64,000 nucleotides of DNA. Source: Acidimicrobiia bacterium (GTDB taxonomy: Bacteria; Actinomycetota; Acidimicrobiia; Acidimicrobiales; Poriferisodalaceae). The DNA is taken from positions 46,970-110,969 of the forward strand of contig JAJECP010000026.1 in the NCBI GenBank assembly GCA_022821985.1, read 5' to 3'. The translations under genes were made by a program, and so were the position numbers. A model generated the notes under the pieces. It was not told the DNA's origin and ran no database searches. It saw nothing but the letters and a program-made list of their open reading frames with translations. Shown here one piece after another: positions 28,131-37,096 of the stretch; within the stretch, counting starts at the first letter, position 1, and every line of letters begins with the position of its first letter.

Positions 28131-30175
28131 ATCGCTGGGATGCCAGCGAGGCGGCGCGCTGGGCCGAGTTGGGCGACCTCGGCGAGATCACCTACGGCTC
28201 GCGCGTGGTGGGGGCCGACCCGGCGCTGGTGCTGCACGGCGGCGGCAACACCTCCATCAAGGGCCACAGCACCGACGCTTGGGGCGAGCCGGTCCCGACG
28301 CTGTGGGTGAAGGGCAGCGGCTGGGATCTCGCCACCATCGAACCGCCCGGCTTCGCGCCTTTGCGCCTCGAGCCCGTCCGTCGCTTGGCAGAGCTGGCGG
28401 AGCTGAGCGACACCGAGATGGTGAACCAGCTGCGGATCCACCTGCTCGACGCCAGCGCCCCGAACCCATCGGTGGAAGCGATCCTGCATGCGCTGCTGCC
28501 CCACCGCGCGGTGCTGCACAGCCACGCCGATGCTGTGCTGGCACTCACCAACACCGCCGACGGCGACGCCAGGGTGCGAGACCTGTGGGGCGACCGGGCC
28601 GTCGTGGTGCCCTACGTGATGCCCGGCTTCGACCTGGCGCGTCGCTGTTCGGACGAATGGCAGGCGCAAGCCCACGACGGCACCGAAGCGATGGTCCTGC
28701 TGAACCACGGCATCTTCACCTTCGGCGAGACCACGCGCCTGGCCTACGACTCGATGATCGACCGGATCAGCGAAGCCGAGCAGTGCCTTGCCGATGCGGG
28801 CGTCACCTCATTCGGCGAGAGCAATGCGGGCGCGACCGAGGGCCGCAGCGGGCGTCGTGTCAGCCCCGACGACGTCGAGTCGGTGGCGGACCTGCGCGCG
28901 GCAATCTCTGCCGCGGCCGGAACGCCGATGCTGCTGCGCGCCGTGCATGACGAGCGGGCTCAGGCGTTCTGCGGCCGCGATGACTTGGCTTCGGTGGCGC
29001 AGCGGGGACCGGCGACGCCCGATCACATCATCCGCACCAAGCAGTTCCCGATGGTGGGCCGCGACGTGGACGCCTTCGTCGAGGACTATCGCTCCTACTT
29101 CGAGCGCAATGCGGCCCGTCACGCCAGCGGCAGCCAACTCACGATGCTTGACCCTGCGCCGCGTGTGGTGCTCGACCCCGAACTCGGGCTGTGGACTGCG
29201 GGACGCCGAGCGGTCGACTGCGACATCGCCGCGGACATCTACCTGCACACCATCGACGTCATCAACGCAGCGGAGACCCTCGGGGGATACGTCGCGCTCG
29301 GCGAGTCCGACCTGTTCGAAGTGGAGTACTGGGAGCTGGAGCAGGCGAAGCTGACGCGCGCCGGCGCGCCGGCTGCCCTGGCCGGACAGGTGGCGCTGGT
29401 GACCGGTGCCGCGTCGGGCATCGGCCGGGCTGCAGCCGCGGCGCTGGCGGCAGCAGGCGCGGCCGTGGTCGGCATCGATGTCGACCCCGCAATCACGTAC
29501 GACGATGACAGCGGCGGCCGGCCGCCGGCACTGCACGGTTCGGCATGGCTCGGCATCGGGGCCGATGTGACCGACCCCGATGCGATGACCGCAGCGGTTG
29601 CCGGCGCGGTCGAGCGCTTCGGGGGCATCGACATCGTCGTGGCAGCGGCCGGCATCTTCGGCCCCTCGGCACCGCTGGGAGACCTGGCGACCGAGGACGG
29701 GTTGGTCACGGCCTGGCAGCAGACGTTCGACATCAACGTGAGCGGCGCAGCGAACACCCTCGCTGCGGCTCATCGGGTGCTGCGGCACTCTCCAACCGGG
29801 GGGCGGGTCGTCGTCGTCGGTTCGAAGAACGTGCCCGCGCCCGGTAGGGGCGCTGCTGCTTACTCGGCGTCGAAGGCGGCGCTGACGCAGCTCGCCCGTG
29901 TCGCGGCGCTCGAATGGGCGCCCGACGGCATCACCGTCAACGTCGTGCATCCTGACGGCGTGTTCGACACGGGGCTGTGGTCCGACGAGCTCATCGCCCA
30001 GCGTGCCGCCAGCTACGGGCTCACCTCCGAGCAGTACCGGCGGCGCAACCTGCTCGGCCGCGAACTGGCATCAGCCGATGTGGGCGCCCTGATCGGCCAG
30101 ATGTGCGGCCCCGCGTTCGCCCACACCACCGGTGCTCAGATCCCCCAGGACGGCGGCAGCGATCGGGTTGTCTAG
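28124..30175 (+). CDS. Bifunctional class II aldolase / short-chain dehydrogenase
   Basis: 683 residues from GTG 28124, overlapping the mtnA stop by 7 bases (GTGCTGA). Residues 1 to about 415 are a class II aldolase/adducin domain with zinc-site regions (LHGGGNTSIKG; LHSHADAVLALT; LLNHGIFTFGETT). Residues from about 420 are an SDR domain with TGAASGIGRAA, VVAAAGIFGP and the YSASKAALTQ Tyr-Lys pair. Similar fusions split rhamnulose-1-phosphate and oxidise lactaldehyde. Coupled here to mtnA, the likely substrate is 5-methylthio- or 5-deoxyribulose-1-phosphate, giving DHAP plus an aldehyde that the SDR half oxidises or reduces. No rhamnose genes are nearby. The stop overlaps the convergent ABC gene's stop within CTAG. 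Confidence 0.88.
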   Translation: MLNRWDASEAARWAELGDLGEITYGSRVVGADPALVLHGGGNTSIKGHSTDAWGEPVPTLWVKGSGWDLATIEPPGFAPLRLEPVRRLAELAELSDTEMVNQLRIHLLDASAPNPSVEAILHALLPHRAVLHSHADAVLALTNTADGDARVRDLWGDRAVVVPYVMPGFDLARRCSDEWQAQAHDGTEAMVLLNHGIFTFGETTRLAYDSMIDRISEAEQCLADAGVTSFGESNAGATEGRSGRRVSPDDVESVADLRAAISAAAGTPMLLRAVHDERAQAFCGRDDLASVAQRGPATPDHIIRTKQFPMVGRDVDAFVEDYRSYFERNAARHASGSQLTMLDPAPRVVLDPELGLWTAGRRAVDCDIAADIYLHTIDVINAAETLGGYVALGESDLFEVEYWELEQAKLTRAGAPAALAGQVALVTGAASGIGRAAAAALAAAGAAVVGIDVDPAITYDDDSGGRPPALHGSAWLGIGADVTDPDAMTAAVAGAVERFGGIDIVVAAAGIFGPSAPLGDLATEDGLVTAWQQTFDINVSGAANTLAAAHRVLRHSPTGGRVVVVGSKNVPAPGRGAAAYSASKAALTQLARVAALEWAPDGITVNVVHPDGVFDTGLWSDELIAQRAASYGLTSEQYRRRNLLGRELASADVGALIGQMCGPAFAHTTGAQIPQDGGSDRVV

Positions 30176-31809
30176 CTGCCGCCTGCTGCGCCGGGGGCCG
30201 CTCCGGCCATGAGCAGGCCGATCTCCTCGCGGGTGGCGCTGCGGGGATCGACCGTGGCCACGATGCGGCCCTCGTACATCACGGCGACACGGTCGCTGAG
30301 CGCCAGCACCTCGTCGAGCTCGGCCGACACCAGCAGCACTGCCGTGCCCTCATCGCGGCGCTCGCGGATGCGGCGCCAGATGAACTCGATGGCACCGATG
30401 TCGATGCCGCGGGTGGGCTGGGCCGCGATGAGCAGGTCGATCTCGTCGGAGAACTCGCGGCCCACGATGAGCTTCTGCTTGTTGCCGCCCGACAGGCTGT
30501 CGGCCGGGGACTCCACGTCGGGCGTCCGCACGTCGAAGGTGGCCACGACATCGCGGGCGTGGGAGTCGATGCGGTCGCGCCGCAGCATGCCGCCCGCCGC
30601 AAAGGGCCGCTTGAAGTAGCGGTTGAGGACAGAGTTGTCGGCCACGGAGTAGGAGCCGATGAGGCCGTGCTTGGCCCGGTCCTCGGGGATATGCCCCACG
30701 CCGATCACCGTGACCTGGCGCGGCCGTGCACCCGACGCATCCCGGTCGCTGATCGACACGGTGCCGGCCGTGGCGTGGCGCAGGCCGGTGATGGCTTCCA
30801 CCAGCTCCCGCTGGCCGTTGCCCTCCACGCCGGCGACGCCGACGATCTCGCCGGCGCGCACCGTGAGCGACAGCTCGTCGACGGCTCGCTGGCCGCGGTC
30901 GTCATCGGTGCAGAGGCCAGCTATGTCGAGCACCACCGGCCGCTCGCCAGCCTCGGCGATCGGGGCTTCGTCGCTGGGGGCAGCAGTCGTCGAGACTGCC
31001 GATCCGACGCCGGTGGCGCCCGACTCGAACCGGTCGCCGTGCAGATCCACTGCGCGTCCCACCATCAGCTCCGCCAGTGCCGCCTCGCTGGTCTGCGCAG
31101 GCGTGGTGGTGCCCACCACCTTGCCCTCGCGCAGCACGACGATGTCGTCGGCTGCGGCCATGACCTCGCGCAGCTTGTGGGTGATGAACACGATGCCCAC
31201 GCCTTGGGCGGTCAGGCCACGCAGCACGCCGAGCAGGTGGTCGGTCTCCTGCGGGGTGAGCACCGCGGTCGGCTCGTCGGCGATCAGCACCCGCGCATCG
31301 CGGTACAGCGCCTTGAGGATCTCGACCCGCTGCTGGGCCCCGACCGGCAGGTCCTCCACCGCCGCATCGGGGTCGACATGGAGCCCGAACCGGTCGGCCA
31401 GGTCCATCACCCGGCGGCGCGCCTGGGCCACGTCGATCATGCCGAGCTTGCGCGGCTCGGCACCGAGCACGATGTTGCGCACCACGCTCATCGGCGGCAC
31501 GAGCTGGAAGTGCTGATGCACCATGCCGACGCCGCGGGCGATGGCATCGTGCGGGCTCGACAGCTCGACGTTCTCGTCGGCAATCACGACCTGACCCGCA
31601 TCGGGGCGGTGCAGGCCGAACAGCACGTTGACGAGGGTGCTCTTGCCCGCACCGTTCTCGCCGAGCAGCGCCAGGATCCGCCCGGGTCGCAGCTCGACCG
31701 AGACGTCGTCGTTGGCCACCACCGGGCCGAAGCGCTTGGTGATCCCGTGGCCGGCCAGCAGCACCTCGGGTTCCGCCTGCGAAACAACAGTCTCGGCAGC
31801 CGCAGCCAT
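30172..31809 (-). CDS. Nucleoside-type ABC importer, duplicated ATPase subunit
   Basis: 545 residues from ATG 31809, with two complete ATPase domains. The first has Walker A GENGAGKSTLVNVLFGL, signature LPVGAQQRVEILKAL and DEPTAVLTPQE. The second has VEGNGQRELVEAITGL (degenerate Walker A), LSGGNKQKLIVGREF and the degenerate Walker B AAQPTRGIDIG. This asymmetry is normal for sugar and nucleoside importers of the RbsA/BmpB (NupA-like) type. Its start overlaps the upstream permease stop (TGATG). It drives uptake of the BMP-bound substrate, probably nucleosides. Confidence 0.92.
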   Translation of the reverse strand: MAAAAETVVSQAEPEVLLAGHGITKRFGPVVANDDVSVELRPGRILALLGENGAGKSTLVNVLFGLHRPDAGQVVIADENVELSSPHDAIARGVGMVHQHFQLVPPMSVVRNIVLGAEPRKLGMIDVAQARRRVMDLADRFGLHVDPDAAVEDLPVGAQQRVEILKALYRDARVLIADEPTAVLTPQETDHLLGVLRGLTAQGVGIVFITHKLREVMAAADDIVVLREGKVVGTTTPAQTSEAALAELMVGRAVDLHGDRFESGATGVGSAVSTTAAPSDEAPIAEAGERPVVLDIAGLCTDDDRGQRAVDELSLTVRAGEIVGVAGVEGNGQRELVEAITGLRHATAGTVSISDRDASGARPRQVTVIGVGHIPEDRAKHGLIGSYSVADNSVLNRYFKRPFAAGGMLRRDRIDSHARDVVATFDVRTPDVESPADSLSGGNKQKLIVGREFSDEIDLLIAAQPTRGIDIGAIEFIWRRIRERRDEGTAVLLVSAELDEVLALSDRVAVMYEGRIVATVDPRSATREEIGLLMAGAAPGAAGGS

Positions 31810-32870
31810 CAGCGGACCTCGTAGGGCTGGCCCAGCGCGGCCGGGTCGCGCATGCGGCCGAACAGGCCTGCCGCCGCCACCACGATGATCGTGACCACGA
31901 ACGGCAGCATCCCCACGAACTGCGCCGGGATGTCGAACGTGTCGTTGAGCTGGAACTGGCCTTGCAGTGCCGTGGTGAAGCCGAAGAACAGCGCCGCCGC
32001 GTAGGCGCCCAGCGGGGTGCGGCGACCGAAGATCATCACGGCCAACGCCAGGAAGCCCCGCCCGCCCGACATCGCCCGGGTGAATGTGCCCACCGACTCC
32101 AGCGCCAAGTACGCGCCGCCGAGGCCGGCCAAGCCGCCGGCCAGCGTCACGTTCCAGTAGCGCAGCCGGATCACATCGATGCCCACGGTGGCCGCGGCGC
32201 CTGGGTGCTCGCCGATCGCGGTCGTTCGCATCCCCCACACCGAGCGCAGCAGCAGCACATGCAGCACCACCACCAGCACGAGCGCCAAGTACGTCAGCGG
32301 CGGGCGGTTGAACAGCGCCGTGCCCACGACGGGCAGATCGGCGAGCGGGCCGAGCTCGATCGACTGATACTTCGGCTGGCCCAGCGAGCGCCCCCGGTCG
32401 TAGAAGAACGAGGTCAGGCCCAGCGCCGCGATATTCAGGACCGTGCCGGCGATGATCTGATCAGTTCGCAGCCCGACCGACATCGCAGCCAGCATCCAGC
32501 CCATCGCGAGACCGGTGCTGACGCCCGCGACCACACCCAAGAACAGCGAGCCGGACATCGACGCCACGGTGAAGGCCGTAAACGCCGACATCAGGAACTG
32601 GCCTTCGATGCCGATGTTCACGATGCCCGAACGCTCGCCGATCATCCCGCACATGGCGCCCAGCACCAGCAGGGTGGCGGCGCGCACGGTGCCGCCGAGC
32701 ACGGCGGTGGTCTGCGCCCCGTCCCAGGCGTAGAAGCCCCACACCAGTGCCACCAGCACAACGGCCCCCGCCACCGACCACATGCGCTGCGGCGACCAGC
32801 CACGCAGGCCGGCATCTCTTGACGCCAACGCCAAATCCGGCCTGGTGGCAGCGCCGCCCGGGGCGGTCAT
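31809..32870 (-). CDS. ABC importer permease (BmpD/NupQ-like)
   Basis: 353 residues from ATG 32870, which overlaps the previous permease stop as ATGA; a GTG nine bases earlier is an alternative. Eight or more hydrophobic helices. The family motif GERSGIVNIGIEGQFLMSAF and the coupling region AIGEHPGAAATVGIDVIRLRYWNVTLAGGLAGLGGAYLA are of the BPD_transp_2 type used with BMP binding proteins. It forms a heterodimer channel with the permease encoded just upstream. Confidence 0.92.
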   Translation of the reverse strand: MTAPGGAATRPDLALASRDAGLRGWSPQRMWSVAGAVVLVALVWGFYAWDGAQTTAVLGGTVRAATLLVLGAMCGMIGERSGIVNIGIEGQFLMSAFTAFTVASMSGSLFLGVVAGVSTGLAMGWMLAAMSVGLRTDQIIAGTVLNIAALGLTSFFYDRGRSLGQPKYQSIELGPLADLPVVGTALFNRPPLTYLALVLVVVLHVLLLRSVWGMRTTAIGEHPGAAATVGIDVIRLRYWNVTLAGGLAGLGGAYLALESVGTFTRAMSGGRGFLALAVMIFGRRTPLGAYAAALFFGFTTALQGQFQLNDTFDIPAQFVGMLPFVVTIIVVAAAGLFGRMRDPAALGQPYEVR

Positions 32871-34027
32871 CGGCCCCACCCCGCACCGAGCGTCAGGCGT
32901 CGATCCGGCGCATCTGGCCGATCACGCAGCCGCAGCAGCCACCGCACGATCAACGGCGCCGCCACGAACAGCAGGATCAGCGCCTGGATCACGTCGATGA
33001 TCTCGGGCGCGACCCCCGACTCGAACTGCATTTTGGCAGCGCCCGCTTCCATCAAGCCCACCAGCAGGCCGGCAGGAATGACGGCAATGGGATTGGTGCG
33101 GGCCAGCAGCGCAATCGTGATGCCTTCGAAGCCGAGGCCCACGTTCACCCCAGCCTCGAAACGACCGTCGACGCCGAGCGACTCGATCGCCCCGCCGAGG
33201 CCGGCCAGCAGCCCCGCCACCGCCATGGTCGAAGCCATGATCCAGCCCACTGAGATGCCCGCGTAGCGAGCGGCGTGACGGTTCGCGCCCACGCTGCGCA
33301 CCTCGAAGCCGTAGGTGGTGCGCTCGAGGATGAACCAGCAGGCGAATGCGGCCATCACCGCCAGCACGAAGCCCGCCGGCAGCCATCCCCACGTGGGAAT
33401 CTCCGCCGACGGCTCCACCAGCGGGGTCCGGGCGATGATGTTGGAGCCCGATCGGTCCTGCCAGGGGTTCGCGGCCAGCCAATCGGTGAGATTGCCGGCC
33501 ACGAAATTGAGCATGATCGTGACAATCACCTCATGGGCGCCCGACGTGGCCTTCAGCACGCCCGCGATGGCGCCCCAGGCGGCGCCTGCAGCACCACCGA
33601 CCAGCAGCGCCAGCGGGAGATGCACCACCAGCGGCACGCCCTCGAGCCCGAAGCCCACGCCCGCAGCGAACGCTGCGCCGACCAGCAGCTGGCCCTGCCC
33701 GCCGATGTTGAACAGGCCCGCTTTGAAAGCGAAAGCAACAGCCAACCCGCCGAAGACGAGCGGCGTCGCCTTCTGCAGGGTGCGCAGCAGCGCATCGGCG
33801 TCGCCGGCCCCGCCGAGCACCAGCGCGCCATAGGCGCTCAGCACCGAGTGGCCCTGCACGGTGATGAGCACTGCACCTAGAAGGAGCCCCAGCACCACCG
33901 ATGCCAGCGGCACCGCCGCGGCGCGCAGCACCGTTCTGGTCATCACGCGGCGGCTGTCGTCGGTCGTGCCAGGACTGCCTGTCGGATCTGTCTCAGCGGG
34001 CGCCTGCGGAGCAGCGGGAACGCTCAC
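32867..34027 (-). CDS. ABC importer permease (BmpC/NupP-like)
   Basis: 386 residues from GTG 34027; a start at ATG 33943 (28 codons in) would drop only a charged N-terminal tail. Multi-helix protein with AFAFKAGLFNIGGQGQLLVG, the counterpart of the partner permease motif, and RSVGANRHAARYAGISVGW as the cytoplasmic coupling segment. Second gene of the importer operon after the binding protein. Its stop overlaps the partner permease start. Confidence 0.92.
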   Translation of the reverse strand: MSVPAAPQAPAETDPTGSPGTTDDSRRVMTRTVLRAAAVPLASVVLGLLLGAVLITVQGHSVLSAYGALVLGGAGDADALLRTLQKATPLVFGGLAVAFAFKAGLFNIGGQGQLLVGAAFAAGVGFGLEGVPLVVHLPLALLVGGAAGAAWGAIAGVLKATSGAHEVIVTIMLNFVAGNLTDWLAANPWQDRSGSNIIARTPLVEPSAEIPTWGWLPAGFVLAVMAAFACWFILERTTYGFEVRSVGANRHAARYAGISVGWIMASTMAVAGLLAGLGGAIESLGVDGRFEAGVNVGLGFEGITIALLARTNPIAVIPAGLLVGLMEAGAAKMQFESGVAPEIIDVIQALILLFVAAPLIVRWLLRLRDRPDAPDRRLTLGAGWGR

Positions 34028-34083
34028 GGTGAGGTGAGATTCCCGCGGCCCGCAGCAACCAGCTCAGCTCGTGCCTCGCTGGA

Positions 34084-35091
34084 TCAGCCCGGCGGCCACC
34101 CGGTGTCGATCTCACCGGCCTCAAGGCCGGCCAAGACGTCGTCAAGCGTCGTCCGCATGTCGTCGGTGACGATGCTGTCGAAGTCGTGGAATGGTGCCAG
34201 ACCGACCTCGCCGAGGTAGTTGCCCCCGGCAAACTCGCCGCTTTCGGCTTGAGCAACCAGGTCAGCCACCCCCGGGGTGATGAGCTTCATGGCGCTCGTG
34301 ACCAGGCACGGCTGCGCCTCGGGCACCGTGTTCCATTGGTCGGTGTCGACGCCGACGCAGTAGGCGCCTTCCTGCGAGGCAATCTCGATGAGCGCCCCGT
34401 TGCCGGTGGCACCGCCGGCGCCGAAGATGATGTCGGCGCCCTGGTCGAGCGCCTGCCGTGCGGTGGCAGCACCCCAGTCGGGATCGCCGAACGCTACGTC
34501 CAGACCGCCGGGGTGGTACGTGGAGATCGTCTCCACCGCCGAGTTGGTGTAGCGGGCTCCGTGCTCCCAGCCTTCCTTGAATGCCACCACGGGCGGTACC
34601 AGATCGGTGCCGAGCACGGCGCCCACGATGTTGGTCTCGGTGAGCATGCCCGCGAGAGCGCCGGCCAGGAAGCCCGACTGGTCCTCGGGGAAGATCAGCC
34701 CCGCCAGATTGGGAAGCGCCTCGGCCTGGAACTGGTCGACGCCGATGAAGAAGATGTCGGGGTTCTCCTTCGCCGCAGCGATGGTGGCGTCGCCGAGGCC
34801 GAAGCCCACGGTGATGATGACGTTCACACCGTCTTCGACGAACAGGTTGATGTTGTTCTCGTAGTCCTTGGCCTCTTCGGTCTCGATGTAATCGGCCTCG
34901 GCACCCAGCGCGGCTGCGGCCTCCTGCGCGCCTTCCCACGCCGACTGGTTGAAGCTCTTGTCGTCGACCTTGCCGGTGTCGGTGACCAAGCCGATCTTGA
35001 ATGCATCGCTGTCGTCGCTGCCCGTGCAGGCTGCAGCCAGCAGCGCAACGATCGCGAGCACTAGTGCCAGCCGCTTTGTCAGTCTCGTCAT
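34084..35091 (-). CDS. BMP-family substrate-binding lipoprotein
   Basis: 335 residues. The signal peptide ends in lipobox LAAAC with Cys22 as the lipidation site, so it is anchored on the outer face of the membrane. The mature protein starts FKIGLVTDTGKVDDKSFNQSAWEGAQEA, the classic BMP/Med/PnrA opening, with GFGLGDATIAAAKENPDIFFIGVD and GVDTDQWNT later. BMP proteins bind purine and pyrimidine nucleosides. It heads the four-gene importer operon, and cdd elsewhere in the window could use the imported cytidine. Confidence 0.92.
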   Translation of the reverse strand: MTRLTKRLALVLAIVALLAAACTGSDDSDAFKIGLVTDTGKVDDKSFNQSAWEGAQEAAAALGAEADYIETEEAKDYENNINLFVEDGVNVIITVGFGLGDATIAAAKENPDIFFIGVDQFQAEALPNLAGLIFPEDQSGFLAGALAGMLTETNIVGAVLGTDLVPPVVAFKEGWEHGARYTNSAVETISTYHPGGLDVAFGDPDWGAATARQALDQGADIIFGAGGATGNGALIEIASQEGAYCVGVDTDQWNTVPEAQPCLVTSAMKLITPGVADLVAQAESGEFAGGNYLGEVGLAPFHDFDSIVTDDMRTTLDDVLAGLEAGEIDTGWPPG

Positions 35092-35167
35092 GGAGGCCCT
35101 CCCGTTCGCACCCGTGACGTGGCCGGACCTCCGCGGCCCCGCCGTTTGCAGGGGAGCCTACGCGCGC

Positions 35168-35569
35168 TCATTCCTCGACGAGTTCGACCAGCGTGCCGAG
35201 ATTGCCTTTCGGATGGACGAACGCGACGGTGGTGCCGCGCGAGCCCGGCCGGGGTGCGGTGTCGATGGGCACGGCACCCGCGTCGATCATGGCATCGAGC
35301 GCGGCGGCGCAGTTGTCCACCCGGTAGCCGACGTGGTGCAGGCCCTCGCCCCTGCGCTCGAGGAACTTGGCGATCGGCGAATCAGGTCTCGTCGCGGCGG
35401 TGAGCTGGATGTAGCTGTCCGCCACCTTGATCAGCGCCTCTTCCACACCGTCAGAGTCGACGACTTCCCGGTGGGCCACCTCGGCTCCGAACGCCTCGCT
35501 GTAGTACGCGACGGCGGCGTCCAGGTCGTTCACGGCAATGGCGACGTGGTCGATCTCGGTCAGGATCAT
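35168..35569 (-). CDS. epi: Ethylmalonyl-/methylmalonyl-CoA epimerase
   Basis: Inverts C2 of (2S)- and (2R)-ethylmalonyl-CoA or methylmalonyl-CoA. 133 residues of VOC fold, starting EIDHVAIAVNDLDAAVAYY (metal His in DHVAIAV) with LHHVGYRVDN in the second half (second metal His) and VHPKGNLGTLVELVE at the end (metal Glu). ATG 35569 overlaps the ccr stop (ATGA), so it is co-translated with crotonyl-CoA carboxylase/reductase. It connects Ccr output to Ecm. Confidence 0.93.
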   Translation of the reverse strand: MILTEIDHVAIAVNDLDAAVAYYSEAFGAEVAHREVVDSDGVEEALIKVADSYIQLTAATRPDSPIAKFLERRGEGLHHVGYRVDNCAAALDAMIDAGAVPIDTAPRPGSRGTTVAFVHPKGNLGTLVELVEE

Positions 35570-36936
35570 CGGGCTGCCCCTTCCGCGGCTTCCAGCGAGG
35601 CTGCATGACGGGCGAACAGCGTGATGCGGTCTTCGCCGATCCGCTCGCGCTTCTCGGGATCGGTGATGCCCTGCCCCGGCTCCGAGGCCAAGCACAGCAC
35701 GCCGAGCTTGCCCTCGTGCAGGTTGTGGTGGACCTGCCAGGCGGCCAAGCCCGTCTCGTCGAGCGTGAATGTCTTCGACAGGATCGGCTGGATGCGGCCC
35801 TGATCGATCAGGCGATTCATCGCCCACGCCTCGGCGTAGTTGGCGAAGTGGCTCGACACGATCCGCTTCAGCTTCATCCACAGGTGCCGGTTGTCGTATT
35901 CGATCATGTACCCGCTGGTGGCGGCGCACGTCACGACGGTGCCGCCGCGCTTGGCGGCGAACACCGATGCACCCATGGTGGACCGGCCTGGGTGCTCGAA
36001 CACGATGTCGGGGTCGTCGCCGATGAGGCCGCGGACCTTCTTGCCGAAGCGCCGCCATTCACCTTCGTCCTGGGTGTGATCGTCGCTCCAGAAGCGGTAG
36101 CCCTCGGCGCTCCGGTCGATGGTGTGCTCCACGCCGAGCTGGCCGAGCAGCTCCGCCTTGTCGGGCGAGCTGACCACGCCGATGGGCACGCCGCCGCCGT
36201 TGAGCACAAGCTGGCAGGCGTAGCCGCCCAGCCCGCCTGTCGCACCCCAGACGAGCACCGAGTCGCCCTGCTTCATGCGAGCGGCGTTGTCGCCCACCAG
36301 CATCCGGTACGAGGTGGCAGCGCACAGCGCATTCACAGCCGCTTCCTCCCAGGAGAGGTGCGCCGGCTTGGGCATGAGCTGGTTGGCCTTGACGATGGTG
36401 AGATCCGCGAGGCCGCCGAAGTTGCTCTCGAAGCCCCAGATCCGCTGGTTGGAGGCCTTCATCGAGTCCTCGTGGGCGGCGGGATCCTGATCGTCGACGT
36501 AGTTGCAGTGGACGACCACCCGGTCGCCGGGACGCCAATTGCGCACTGCCGATCCGCACTGGAGCACGACGCCGGAGGCATCGGAGCCGAGCACGTGGTA
36601 GTCGAGCGCGTGGCGGGCACCCCAGGCGCTCTCACGGCCCAGCCGGTCCAGGAAGCCGAACGTGGGCAGGGGCTCGAAGATCGAGGTCCACACGGTGTTG
36701 AAGTTGATGGCGCTGGCCATCACCGCCATGTACACCTCGTCGGGCGCGAGCTCGGGCGTGGCGACCTCGCCGATGTGGGTGGCCTCGCGCGGATCCTTGT
36801 CGGCCGAGGCACGGCCTTCGAACATCGTCTGCTCGTCGCGTACTACGTAGGCAGCCCTGAAGCTCTCCGGGATCGGCATGGCCTCAAGTTCGGGACCGGA
36901 CGCACCGGCATCGATGGCATCAGCGAACTGCTTCAC
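35566..36936 (-). CDS. ccr: Crotonyl-CoA carboxylase/reductase
   Basis: NADPH- and CO2-dependent conversion of crotonyl-CoA to (2S)-ethylmalonyl-CoA. 456 residues from GTG 36936, the start matching the Streptomyces-type Ccr N-terminus (KQFADAIDAG, then MPIPESFRAAYVVRDE); the frame is open upstream without homology. It shows SAINFNTVWTSIFEPLPTF, GSDASGVVLQCG, QRIWGFESNFGGLAD, WGATGGLGGYACQLVLNGG (NADPH site), FEHPGRSTMGASVF and SSHFANYAEAW. It is coupled to the epimerase by an ATGA overlap and divergent from a thiolase gene 160 bp away. This enzyme is the hallmark of the ethylmalonyl-CoA pathway but also makes polyketide extender units. Confidence 0.95.
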   Translation of the reverse strand: MKQFADAIDAGASGPELEAMPIPESFRAAYVVRDEQTMFEGRASADKDPREATHIGEVATPELAPDEVYMAVMASAINFNTVWTSIFEPLPTFGFLDRLGRESAWGARHALDYHVLGSDASGVVLQCGSAVRNWRPGDRVVVHCNYVDDQDPAAHEDSMKASNQRIWGFESNFGGLADLTIVKANQLMPKPAHLSWEEAAVNALCAATSYRMLVGDNAARMKQGDSVLVWGATGGLGGYACQLVLNGGGVPIGVVSSPDKAELLGQLGVEHTIDRSAEGYRFWSDDHTQDEGEWRRFGKKVRGLIGDDPDIVFEHPGRSTMGASVFAAKRGGTVVTCAATSGYMIEYDNRHLWMKLKRIVSSHFANYAEAWAMNRLIDQGRIQPILSKTFTLDETGLAAWQVHHNLHEGKLGVLCLASEPGQGITDPEKRERIGEDRITLFARHAASLEAAEGAAR

Positions 36937-37096
36937 GGGCCCGAACGCTAACGGTGCGAGAGAGCTGCAAGTTCCACCGTCTTGCACGCCGCAGCCGGTG
37001 CTCGGGCAGCCTCGCAGGCCGTTTCGTACACTCGCCGTGCACAGATCGGTCGCCCAGCCCACGGGCTGGCGCGTCGGTGCAGGCGAGGGGGTTGCA

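Noticed and set aside
28124..30175. Rhamnulose-1-phosphate aldolase/lactaldehyde dehydrogenase for L-rhamnose use
   Set aside because: No rhamnose isomerase, kinase or transporter is near, while mtnA overlaps the gene; the general family call was kept and the rhamnose role dropped.
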